Source: Chloroflexota bacterium (GTDB taxonomy: Bacteria > Chloroflexota > UBA6077 > SHYK01). Taken from it: DNA of 37,220 nucleotides. Shown one piece after another: positions 14,774-23,800 of this stretch. Location: NCBI GenBank assembly GCA_035652535.1, contig DASRDP010000047.1, positions 1 through 37,220 of the forward strand, written 5' to 3'. Numbering within the stretch: position 1 is the first letter of the stretch; every line of letters starts with the position of its first letter. The position numbers and the translations under genes are program-made. The notes below the pieces were generated by a model, which saw nothing but the letters and a program-made list of their open reading frames with translations, ran no database searches and was not told the origin of the DNA.

Positions 14774-16996
14774 GGAAGGGGGTTTCTGCTCGCCCCATGC
14801 CCGCTCCTCGGGCTCCAGGGGAAGCGTCAATCGGACGGTCGTGCCGCTCCCGGGCGCGCTCGTCACGACCATCGTTCCGCCGATCACGGCCATCATCGCG
14901 CTGTGCAGCTCCAGCCCCTGCCCCGTGCGCCCGTCCGTCCCGCGCGCCGCGCCGTCCGACCCGCCGCCCGGCGCTCCGACGCCCGCCCCCATGCCCATGC
15001 CGTCGTCGGCCACGCGAAGGTCGAGCTGGCCATCTCCGACCGTTGCCGCCACCGACAGGTGGATCGGAGCCGACGCTGGGTCGGCGCTGCCGTGGCGCGC
15101 GGCGTTGCGAGCCGCCTCTCGCGCCGCGCCGAACAGCACCTCCGCCTGGAACGGCGAGAGCGCGGTCATCGCGCGCTCCGCCTCCGCGTCAATGCGCCAC
15201 AAGACCTGGGCGAAGGCATGTCCGAGATCCCCTTCGACGGCATCTCTGAGGACGGGCAGGAGCCCGACCTGGGCGATGCGCGCAGCGGCCGTTGGTGGCA
15301 TCGTGCGCAGGAGGCTCGCGATCTCCTGGTGGGCATCGGCGATCAGCCGGGCCACGTCGGAAGACGCGGCGCTCATCGTGGCGCGTCGACCGCTCCGCGC
15401 GTGGTCTGCCGAGCCCGCTCGGCTTGTCACCGACAGGAGGGCGGCATGGAGGAGAGGAAGCACGTCGTCGTGGAGGGCCCGGCGCGTCCGCATGTCCAGC
15501 ACCTGGCTCTCGGATAGCCGCTGACGCGCCAGCGCCATCAATCTCCCCGCGGTGACTGCCGTCGCCTCCATGTCGATCAAGCGCTCGCCGGTGGCGCGAG
15601 CGATCTCGATCTCTTCCTGCGTGTAAAGCCCGTCGTCACTCTTCGGCCCGAGCAAGAGCGCGCCGAACAACCCTCGGCTGCTCCAGAGGGGCACGCCCCA
15701 GATCGCGCCAGCAAACGCATCCGGCTCGAGCGCGACGCACATCGTCTGCGGCGATGCGAGCCGCTCCACCAGACGCTCGATCGCGGAAGGGGAGATGGCC
15801 GGGCCCGCCTCGGGCTCGGGGAACGTCAGCGGGCTCCCCGTCAACGGCGCCGCCGGGCCGAGGGGGATGAGATAGGCGCGCCGTGCGCCCAGCACGTCCT
15901 GGCAGAGCGCGACGAACGGATGCATCGCGCCCTCGTGCGCGCCTCGGCCCGTATCCGCGAGGAGGCGCTCGTAGAGCCGCTCGCTCGTGACGAAGGGCCG
16001 GAGCTGGGCGATGCTCGCTTCGCGATCGACGTACACCCGCCAGCTATGCAACGCGTAGAGCGCGGTCACCACGCCGGTCGCGAGCATCAGGCGAAAGATC
16101 GGGTCGATCGGCAGCTCGAGGCTCGCGGCCATCAGCCCGCCGAAGCCGGCGGCCAGGACGAGGCTGTTTCTCCACTGACGCGAGAGTCCCCCGCGGGGGA
16201 GCGCCTTGCCCGTGAACACCTCGTAGGACACGACCGCGCGCCCGAGCAGCACGGTGGCCAGGGCGAGCAGGCCCGAAATCGCGACGTCGAACGCCTTGAG
16301 CATGGCAACGGTCTGGGCCGAGAAGAGATCCAGCTCGCCGACTGCGACCGCGTGCAGGACCCAGCTTGCCATCGCGCCGACCAGCACGCTGGACCCGAGG
16401 AGCACCACGGATACGCACAGCAGCCACGGGCGTGCCCGGCGCCGCGCCAGGTCGCCCATGAACCGATTCGACACGGGCGGGCGACGGAGCGCCGCGATGG
16501 CGAGGCCGATGCAGACGGCGCTGTATGCGGGATAGAACAGCACGAGGATCGGCACGCCGCCCAGCTCGGCGCCACCGGACCGGCGCTGGAGGAGGTCGAC
16601 GAAGCTCGGCAACGGGCTGACGAAGAAGATCGGAACGAGCCCGACGAGCCCGATCGCCCCCAGGAGAATCGCCGCGACCCGATGGAGGCGCCTCGTAAAG
16701 GCGGACGCATACCACGCCACCATGACGTACCAGAGGTACGGAGGGCTCACGAAAGGGATCCATCCGACTCGCCACCAGAACTCCATCTCACCGTTGAACG
16801 TGCCGAGCTGGCGGCTCACCACGGTGGTGTGGCCGGCGAAGAAGAGCCCTCCCACGACGAGCCCGCCTCCGGCGACGAAGGTGCCCCAGCGACGCTCTTC
16901 GGCATTCAGCAGCACCGAGAGCCCGAGCCACAAGATGGCGATGGTGTTGAAGAAGGACAGCGAGCGGACGGCCCAGTCGAGCACCGCCACGCTCAT
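14744..16996 (-). CDS. Membrane sensor histidine kinase with GAF domain
   Basis: A 750-residue sensor. Residues 1 to about 330 hold roughly nine hydrophobic helices with no recognised ligand motif. A GAF-like domain follows (about 365-480, FVALCQDVLGARRAYLIPLG...). The dimerisation domain has the phospho-acceptor H509 in RRALHDDVLPLLHAALL, of the NarX/HisKA_3 type (HDD), and the ATPase domain has AAREAARNAARHG (N-box), VADDGMGMG (G1) and GQGLELHSAM (G2). It should phosphorylate the regulator encoded 48 nt upstream on the same strand. The last 15 or so residues (KPPSPRRATDEAG) follow the ATPase core and are encoded in a repeat, so they are probably not native to the family. Confidence 0.88.
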   Translation of the reverse strand: MSVAVLDWAVRSLSFFNTIAILWLGLSVLLNAEERRWGTFVAGGGLVVGGLFFAGHTTVVSRQLGTFNGEMEFWWRVGWIPFVSPPYLWYVMVAWYASAFTRRLHRVAAILLGAIGLVGLVPIFFVSPLPSFVDLLQRRSGGAELGGVPILVLFYPAYSAVCIGLAIAALRRPPVSNRFMGDLARRRARPWLLCVSVVLLGSSVLVGAMASWVLHAVAVGELDLFSAQTVAMLKAFDVAISGLLALATVLLGRAVVSYEVFTGKALPRGGLSRQWRNSLVLAAGFGGLMAASLELPIDPIFRLMLATGVVTALYALHSWRVYVDREASIAQLRPFVTSERLYERLLADTGRGAHEGAMHPFVALCQDVLGARRAYLIPLGPAAPLTGSPLTFPEPEAGPAISPSAIERLVERLASPQTMCVALEPDAFAGAIWGVPLWSSRGLFGALLLGPKSDDGLYTQEEIEIARATGERLIDMEATAVTAGRLMALARQRLSESQVLDMRTRRALHDDVLPLLHAALLSVTSRAGSADHARSGRRATMSAASSDVARLIADAHQEIASLLRTMPPTAAARIAQVGLLPVLRDAVEGDLGHAFAQVLWRIDAEAERAMTALSPFQAEVLFGAAREAARNAARHGSADPASAPIHLSVAATVGDGQLDLRVADDGMGMGAGVGAPGGGSDGAARGTDGRTGQGLELHSAMMAVIGGTMVVTSAPGSGTTVRLTLPLEPEERAWGEQKPPSPRRATDEAG

Positions 16997-17044
16997 CGCT
17001 GGCGCAACCCGGTCCCGCTCGGGCGGCCCATCACCGTGCGGCGC

Positions 17045-17812
17045 CTATCGCCCCGGCGGCCCGGCTGCCCGCTCGGCAAGAGGATACGGGGTGAGGTCGC
17101 CGTGGGCGCCGACCGCGCACACATGCCCGTCGGCGTCCCATCTCAGGAGCCGCCCCTCCCGAACGATGATGGCGACCCGCGTCCGTGCGACCTTCTCGTC
17201 GGTCGCGCTGTCCGACAGCCCCCAGGCGGCGTAGATCTGCCCGTTCGTCCTGCTGATGGTCCGCTTGTCCCGAAATCCCATGCGCGCGGCGATCTGCTCG
17301 TTGCTCAACCCGTCGGCCAGCATGCGGGCGACGGCTTGCTCGCTGGGCTCGAGGAGCGCCATGGGCGACTGCTCGTCGCGCTCGCGCACCTCCTGCACCC
17401 GGGACTCGATCTCGCTGTCGATGAAGCTGCGGCCGGCCACTGCGTCCTTCAGCAGCGGAACGATCAGCTCCGGCAGCAGGTAGTTCGACTTTCGAACGTA
17501 CGCGTAGTGGCTGAGGATCCCCGAGCGGAGAAATGCCCGGTAGTGCGCGTCGTCGTCCTGGATCGAATAGAAGACGACCGGATGCCGCGGAATCTCGCGC
17601 CGAATCGCGATCGCCGCGGCGATTCCATCCATGGGCCCGTCCAGCTGCACATCCATGAGGGTGGCGGTGGGACCGTGCTCGAGGCACGCCGCGACCGCTT
17701 CGTCGCCCCGGCCACACGCTTGGACGACGGAAACGGCCCCGGTGGCGTCGAGGCCTGCGCGCAGCGCCGGCCGCAGCCGCTCGTTGTCCTCCACCAGCAA
17801 GACCTTCAGCAT
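17045..17812 (-). CDS. NarL/LuxR-type response regulator
   Basis: A 255-residue regulator with a receiver domain (acidic pocket E8-D9, phospho-acceptor D54 in LMDVQLDG, conserved Lys in YVRKSNY) and a LuxR-like helix-turn-helix (LEPSEQAVARMLADGLSNEQIAARMGF, written here in two parts: LEPSEQAVARMLADG and LSNEQIAARMGF). The recognition helix region (RTISRTNGQIYAAWGL) departs from the usual KTV-x-H-x-x-N pattern. About 60 further residues follow the DNA-binding domain, with a short strand-rich part (AIIVREGRLLRWDADGHV). It is the first gene of a two-gene unit with the membrane sensor kinase. Its targets are unknown. Confidence 0.87.
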   Translation of the reverse strand: MLKVLLVEDNERLRPALRAGLDATGAVSVVQACGRGDEAVAACLEHGPTATLMDVQLDGPMDGIAAAIAIRREIPRHPVVFYSIQDDDAHYRAFLRSGILSHYAYVRKSNYLLPELIVPLLKDAVAGRSFIDSEIESRVQEVRERDEQSPMALLEPSEQAVARMLADGLSNEQIAARMGFRDKRTISRTNGQIYAAWGLSDSATDEKVARTRVAIIVREGRLLRWDADGHVCAVGAHGDLTPYPLAERAAGPPGR

Positions 17813-18120
17813 TCCGTCTCCCGCAGAAGGCTACTCAAGAGGGCAAGCAGGAGGCAAGCACTCGTGTGCGCGCTGCAGCGGATCTATGTGCCGTGACTTC
17901 GTTCCTCAGACCGTCGCGCCGGTCATGTTGGCTCTGCGAATCTGTGTCGGCTCGATGGCGGCGTCCGAGATCGCCGGGAAGGGGGCGGGTCGCCGCCGTG
18001 AACGGCGGGCCTGAATGGCGGACTCCCTCCCCTGTCGCGGCTGGGGAGGGCAGGGGTGGGGCGGCGGGAAAAAGTTGACCCCGCAGGGGCGAGACGAATT
18101 TTCACACTCCAGGAGGCATC
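17813..18120. other. 308-nt divergent intergenic region before ribB
   Basis: It separates the response regulator (minus) from ribB (plus). It contains a repeat hairpin, ccctcccc (18025-18032) with ggggaggg (18043-18050), and an aggagg ribosome-binding site at 18111-18116, 4 nt before the GTG start of ribB. I looked for an FMN riboswitch and saw no matching conserved boxes. No small gene is evident. Confidence 0.6.
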
Positions 18121-18813
18121 GTGATATCCATCACTGCATCTTGCGGTCACGACCGATGGGGGTTCGCGACCGTGGATGAGGCCGCGCGCGCGTTCAGGAG
18201 CGGCGGCTTCGTCCTCATCGTCGACGACGAGGAGCGGGAGAACGAGGGAGACCTGACGGTGGCGGCCGAGCACGTGACCGCCGAGACGATCGCCTTCATG
18301 GCGACGTATGGACGCGGGCTCATCTGCATGCCGATGACCGGGCCGCGTCTGGACACGCTGCGCATTCCCCTCATGATCCCGGAATCCGTGGACCGAGGAG
18401 GCACGGCCTTCACCGTGTCGGTGGACGCGCGCGGCGGAACGTCGGGCATCTCCGCGCGTGACCGCGCCCGCACCGTTCGCGCCCTCATCGACCCGGCCAC
18501 GTCGCCGGATGACCTCATTCGGCCGGGTCACCTCTTCCCGCTCCGAGCGGCGCCAGGGGGCGTGCTCCAGCGGCGCGGTCACACGGAGGCATCGGTCGAT
18601 CTCGCGCGAATCGCGGGCTGTTTCCCCGCCGCCGTTATCTGCGAGGTCATGAAGGATGACGGGACCATGGCGCGCCGTGACGACTTGGTGATCTTTGCCC
18701 GCCGACACGGGATCTGCGCCATCACCGTCGATCAGGTCGTGGAGTGGCGGCAGACCCACGAAATTCCACGTCGCCAGACAAGCGATAGCCTCGCTCCTGC
18801 CTATACTCTCTGA
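18121..18813 (+). CDS. ribB: 3,4-dihydroxy-2-butanone 4-phosphate synthase
   Basis: Converts ribulose 5-phosphate to 3,4-dihydroxy-2-butanone 4-phosphate and formate, supplying the four-carbon unit of riboflavin. The 230-residue protein shows the family motifs: VDDEERENEGDLTVAAEHV (metal- and substrate-binding acidic loop), RGLICMPMT, GTSGISARDRA, RPGHLFPLRA, GHTEASVDLA and ICEVMKDDGTMARRDDL. It is a stand-alone RibB: there is no GTP cyclohydrolase II domain after it, unlike the common RibBA fusion, and no other rib gene is in the window. Start GTG 18121 is fixed by aggagg 4 nt upstream. It is followed by an S9 peptidase in the same frame after its TGA stop. Confidence 0.95.
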   Translation: MISITASCGHDRWGFATVDEAARAFRSGGFVLIVDDEERENEGDLTVAAEHVTAETIAFMATYGRGLICMPMTGPRLDTLRIPLMIPESVDRGGTAFTVSVDARGGTSGISARDRARTVRALIDPATSPDDLIRPGHLFPLRAAPGGVLQRRGHTEASVDLARIAGCFPAAVICEVMKDDGTMARRDDLVIFARRHGICAITVDQVVEWRQTHEIPRRQTSDSLAPAYTL

Positions 18814-18840
18814 GGCGCGTCACGCGCCACGGAGCCCACG

Positions 18841-20832
18841 ATCGCGACGGTCGCCCCCTACGGTTCCTGGAAATCGCCCATCACCTCGGCCCTCATCGCC
18901 GCCGGCACGATCGGTCTCGGGCAGATGGCCACCGACCGTGCGACCGTATATTGGATCGAGCAGCGACCCGCCGAAGGAGGTCGCTCCGTAATCGTGCGCA
19001 GGGCCCCCGACGACACCATCGCGGACGTGACGCCGCGACCGTTCAGCGTTCGGACGCGCGTCCACGAGTACGGCGGTGGGGCATTCGCCGTGGGGGGCGG
19101 CGTCGTGTACTTCGTGAACGATGCCGACCAACGGATCTACGCGGTTCGGGATGGCCACGCGCCCACTCCCCTGACACCCATCAACTCCTGGCGATATGCC
19201 GACTTCGCGCTCGATCCGCGCCGAGGGCTGCTCTTCTGCGTGTACGAGCGCCGCGTGTCACCGCCCGACGATAGCGGCGACGTGCGGGAGGTCGTCGAGA
19301 ATGGGCTCGCCGCGATCCCGCTCGCAGGAGGTCCACCCCGGTCGCTCATTGCCGATACCGATTTCTGTGCGAGCCCGCGCCTGAGCCCGGACGGCCAGCG
19401 ACTCGGCTGGCTGTCGTGGAATCACCCCAACATGCCCTGGGACGGGACGGAGCTTCGGGTGGCACGGATCAACGCGGAGGGCGATCTCGAGACCCCAGAC
19501 ACGATCGCTGGGGCGCGGGACGGCAACGAGTCCATCTTTCAACCGGAGTGGGCCCCGGATGGGAGCCTCTGGTTCGTCTCCGACCGGTCGGGCTGGTGGA
19601 ACCTCTATCGCTCTCGTGCCGGTGCGGTCGAGGCGCTGTGCCCCCGGGAGGCCGAGTTCGGCTTACCGCAGTGGGTCTTCGCCATGTCAACCTACGCCTT
19701 TCTCCACGATTCCGCGAGCCGCGTGCTGTGCGCGTTCTGCGACCGTGGGGTTTGGCGCCTGGGAACCCTGGACGCGAACAATGGTCGGCTCTCCCAGATC
19801 GATCTCCCCTACGTCACGGTCAGCGGCATTCGGACATCGGGCGACCACGCATGGTTCGTGGGAGCGACGCCGACTGAGGGGCCCGCCATCGTCGATCTGG
19901 ACTGCACGACGGGCCAGGCGAACACGATCCGGAGATCGAGCGACACGGCCATCGACCCGGGATTCATCGCGCGAGCGGAGGCGGTTCAGTTCCCATCGGA
20001 GGGTGGCGAGCCCGCGCACGCATTCTTCTATCGCCCCCGGAATCGCGACTTCGTCGCACCGCCGGCTTCGCTCCCGCCCCTCATCGTGATGAGCCATGGT
20101 GGACCGACGGGCGCGACGACCCCGGCGTATCGCCCGGCAATTCAGTTCTGGACGAGCCGGGGATTCGCCGTGTTGGACGTCAACTACGGCGGGAGCACCG
20201 GCTACGGGAGGGCCTACCGCCAGCGGCTCGACGGGGAATGGGGCGTCGTGGACGTCGCCGACTGCGCCAATGGGGCACGATGGCTAGCCCAGCGGGGGCT
20301 GGTCGACCCGCGCCGGCTCGCCATCACGGGCGCCAGTGCGGGCGGCTACACGACCCTCGCCGCCCTCACCTTCACCGACGTGTTCTCCGCGGGCGCCAGC
20401 TCCTACGGCATCAGCGATCTGGCATCGCTGGCGCGCGATACGCACAAGTTCGAATCCCACTACTGCGACCGGCTCGTCGGCCCCTATCCGGAGCAGCGCG
20501 ACCTGTACGCCGAGCGTTCGCCGGTCCACCACGTCGATCGGCTGTCCAGCCCGATGATCATCCTCCAGGGACTCGACGACCCTGTCGTGCCTCCGAACCA
20601 GGCGGAGGCGATGGTCGCGGCGCTCCGGCGCAAGGGCTTGCCCGTCGCGTACATAACGTTCGCGGGCGAGCAGCACGGGTTCCGCCGGTCTGATTCGATC
20701 GCGCGCGCGCTCGACGCGGAGCTGTACTTCTATTCGCGGGTGTTCGGATTCGATCTGGCCGAGCCTATCGAGCCCGTCCCCATCGAGAATCTCGACGAGG
20801 CGCGAACCCCCTCGCCCCCGACGATCGGGTGA
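18841..20832 (+). CDS. S9-family prolyl-oligopeptidase / acylaminoacyl-peptidase-like
   Basis: A 663-residue serine peptidase: an N-terminal beta-propeller (to about residue 390) with the family opening APYGSWKSPITSALI, and a C-terminal alpha/beta-hydrolase domain with Ser499 in TGASAGGY, Asp579/580 in GLDDPVVP and His612 in GEQHGF. The family opening lies upstream of the first ATG (18925), and no ATG, GTG or TTG exists between the ribB stop and it. I therefore place the start at ATC 18841, with ggag at 18831-18834 6 nt before it; ACG 18838 is another possibility. Its final codons and stop lie in a copy of the palindromic repeat. Predicted cytosolic, cutting short peptides. Confidence 0.82.
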   Translation: MATVAPYGSWKSPITSALIAAGTIGLGQMATDRATVYWIEQRPAEGGRSVIVRRAPDDTIADVTPRPFSVRTRVHEYGGGAFAVGGGVVYFVNDADQRIYAVRDGHAPTPLTPINSWRYADFALDPRRGLLFCVYERRVSPPDDSGDVREVVENGLAAIPLAGGPPRSLIADTDFCASPRLSPDGQRLGWLSWNHPNMPWDGTELRVARINAEGDLETPDTIAGARDGNESIFQPEWAPDGSLWFVSDRSGWWNLYRSRAGAVEALCPREAEFGLPQWVFAMSTYAFLHDSASRVLCAFCDRGVWRLGTLDANNGRLSQIDLPYVTVSGIRTSGDHAWFVGATPTEGPAIVDLDCTTGQANTIRRSSDTAIDPGFIARAEAVQFPSEGGEPAHAFFYRPRNRDFVAPPASLPPLIVMSHGGPTGATTPAYRPAIQFWTSRGFAVLDVNYGGSTGYGRAYRQRLDGEWGVVDVADCANGARWLAQRGLVDPRRLAITGASAGGYTTLAALTFTDVFSAGASSYGISDLASLARDTHKFESHYCDRLVGPYPEQRDLYAERSPVHHVDRLSSPMIILQGLDDPVVPPNQAEAMVAALRRKGLPVAYITFAGEQHGFRRSDSIARALDAELYFYSRVFGFDLAEPIEPVPIENLDEARTPSPPTIG

Positions 20833-20853
20833 GCGTGAGGGGGTTCGCGCCTC
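20797..20853. terminator. 17-bp inverted repeat between convergent genes, from the repeat family
   Basis: Arms gaggcgcgaaccccctc (20797-20813) and gagggggttcgcgcctc (20837-20853) pair perfectly around a 23-nt loop. The stem spans the S9 stop codon (20830-20832) and ends 3 nt before the stop of the convergent gene. The right half, gggtgagcgtgagggggttcgc, written in pieces as gggtgagcg and tgagggggttcgc, differs from the 8.5-kb repeat by only a few bases. It may act as a bidirectional terminator. Confidence 0.65.
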
Positions 20854-20856
20854 CTA

Positions 20857-23800
20857 TCACGGCCCGCCGCGCGAGCCGAGCCTGTTCGGCGTGGCCACTT
20901 GAAGGGCGCCGCGCGCCGCGGCCCGCGAATCCGTCGCGAGATTGCTGACGCCCGGTAGCCCGCACAGGATGTCGGTGTATCCCAGGAGCGTCGGACCGCT
21001 GAGGGCGCCGACCGCGTAGCAGGACATGCCGTTCGTCGGCAGCTGCGCGCTGTTGATACTTCCGGCGACCACCTGACCCGCTCCACCAATGGGCTGCACC
21101 AGGAAGCTATCTTGGCCGCCACCGAACGGTCCGTTCCACGTCAGGCTGGCCGTCGTCGATTGGTTGAGCGCGAGGGTGAAGTTCTGTGGAGACCCAGAGG
21201 GCGTGTGGAATCCCACCAGGGCGCACAGCACGTCCGACAGCGCCTGCGGAGAGGTCCCCAGCGGCAGGAGCAAATAGCAGTCCATGCCGAACGGCGCGTT
21301 GAAGTCGGTGAAGCTCGTGGCGGCAGACGGAAGTGGGCCGCCGGTTGGGAGGGTCGAGAGGACCCCGTTTGCCAGGCGAAGGATCAAGTAGCCGGACTGC
21401 GCGCCGCCGGGCTGCCAGTTCAGCAGGACGCCGCTGCTATTCGTCGTAATGGAGAGATTGCGACCTCCGATGGCGCCGCCGATGGTCGGCGTCGCGGTCG
21501 GGGTGCGCGTCTGGGTCCGCGTGGGCGACGCCACGAGCGTGTTCACCGGCGACGTCGACGTCGGTGGGGGCGAAGTAGGCGTCGCCGCCGCGCTCACCTT
21601 CTTCTCGATGAGCACGTCGTCGACGAACGGCCCATTGTCGGTGATACTGCTATCGCTTTGGAAGATCCACGCGATGTAGACGACCGGCTCGCCCATGAGG
21701 TTCCCGAGCGCCGGCGCGTTCTTCAGATCGATGACCTCGTCAAGCCAGCCGTTGGCCGTGGGCGGCTCGGAGGTCGTAGAGCGTCCCGACAGCCCGGTGA
21801 CCTGGAACTCCTCGCCATCAATGGAAGCGCCCCAGTACACGTAGTCGAAGTTGATCTCCGTCTGCAGCCAGAGGCTGAACCGGACATCGCCGTCGACCGC
21901 GTCGGCGAGGCTAAACGGCCCGAAGATCATCCATGAGTCCATATTGTTCGCGTAGTTCGACGTTGCGGGGTTGAGCGCACCGGAGCACCCGGCGGCGGGC
22001 CAGGCGCTCTTCGAGCCGAAGCGCGCCTGGAATGCGACCGGTGCCCAGCACAGGCCGTTGCCGAAGGTCGCCGCCGAGTTGTCGAACGTCAGCCACGAGC
22101 TGGTCGGCCAGGAGCCCTCGAACGTCTCGCAGGTAATCGTCGTGAAGCCCGGCGTGGTGGACAGGGGCTGGGCGGTGGTTCGAGCCGATGCCATCGGCGC
22201 CGTGGCCGTGTCGACGATCGTCATGTGCCGCGGCGCGCTCGTGCGCAGCATCGGCCGCACGTCGCTCGCCGATCCGGAGCAGGACGAGTTGGGGAGCGGG
22301 GTCAGGGTGCCCGCGGCGGTCTGCGTCGGCGTGCGCGAGGGAGCCGACGTGGAGGTGGGGAGAATCGTGCCCGTCGGAGTGGGCGTGGAGGTCGGCAGGA
22401 CCCCACCGGGGTCGTCGCGCTCGCGCATAAACCAGAAATTGTGGGGTTTCACGTTCGCGTTGGCGCTTCCGCCCTGCTGAACGTGTCCCACGGCGAGCCA
22501 GGTGTTTGGAAACTGGTCATGGGCCACCGCGCCGGTGTAGTCACCCCAGCGCCCTGAGGTCCCGTTGGTGCTCGTCGCGACCTGGTGGATCTCCCAACCG
22601 CTTGTCGTGACGTCCGGCGAGAAATCGTCCCGAATCAGCGCCTCGATCGTGGGCAGGCTGCTGCCCCCGAGCACGCTGACTTCACCACCGATGTGCCCGC
22701 GCGCGTTCACCGCGACCGCGGGGTACAGAATGGCGGTGCTCGTGCTGAACATATCCGGTTGCGACACGATCGCCAGGGTGGACGGGTTGAGGATCAGCAC
22801 CCGCACGAACGGGAACGGCCGCCCGGTCATGCTCGCCGAGTCCCACATAAATCCCAGCTCGGTCGAGTTGAGCCAGCCGGTCTGCATTCGCCGGTCCGCG
22901 CGCGTGCACGGATCGAGATTGTCAGGCCCAGTGCAGCTGAACGTGGCATTGCTCGATCCGGAGAGGCCCGAGACCGTCGTGATCGTCGGAGACGAGTCTG
23001 ATTCCGGCCACCGGAACACATCGACTGAGGTGCTGCCCGATACGGATCCGAAGAACATCGTCGTTGTGGCGCCGGATACTGGTGTCACGGAGAAGCGGCT
23101 CTGGTTGACGAGCGTATTCATCGTGAACGAGACGTTATCGCGCAGCGCGTCGAGGGGGATGCGGGCCATCACCGACATGCTGCTGCTCGTCGCGTTCGTG
23201 TCGAACACGTTGCTTGTGAAGTACAGGAAGTTGTTGCTCACCGCCAACGTGGGATAGTCGAGCCACTTGCCAAGGCCGAAACCGAAATCCGCCGGCGTGA
23301 AATCGTGCATCTGCCACGTGTTGGAGGCGAGATCGCCCGCGCCGTGGGCGACGGCGATCCGGACACCGTTGGTGTCGGTGGAGGTCGACCCGGTCTTGAC
23401 GTACTGGAGGTACCAGAAAACGAGGTCGCGACTGTTGTCCTGGGCCACGCGCTGGTCGCAACAGAAGCCCGCAGAGAAAGCGAACGGGGCTTCCGGGAAA
23501 GTCGTGGAGGGATCTATGTACGAGAAGGTGGACCCGTTGTTGGAGGATACGGCTGCGTACCAGTTGCCCGTTTGGAAGATGGTGCTGCCCTGAACGCCGA
23601 CATTCGGCTCGTTGACGTTCGAGGTGCCCGATGTCGGACTGAGGGCGGTGTCGCGTTTGAGGACGAACGTGCCGGACGCTTGCGTCGTCACGTCACCCAC
23701 CCGTGTCTCAGCGACCTGGCTCGCTGGCGCGGAGCCGCCTGAGTCGGCGATCGCTGATCGGCCGAGAGGCTTGTCGACCGCTGGTCCCGACGGCGGCGCA

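Noticed and set aside
15920-17896. 658-codon plus-strand open frame opposite the sensor kinase and regulator
   Set aside because: Antisense to two genes with complete domain motifs; its protein is low-complexity Arg/Glu/Pro-rich and has no recognisable fold.
17813-18120. FMN riboswitch before ribB
   Set aside because: I could not find the conserved paired boxes; only a G/C repeat hairpin and a ribosome-binding site are present.
18121-20832. A single ribB-peptidase fusion
   Set aside because: The frames are the same, but a TGA at 18811-18813 separates them and both products match stand-alone families in length.
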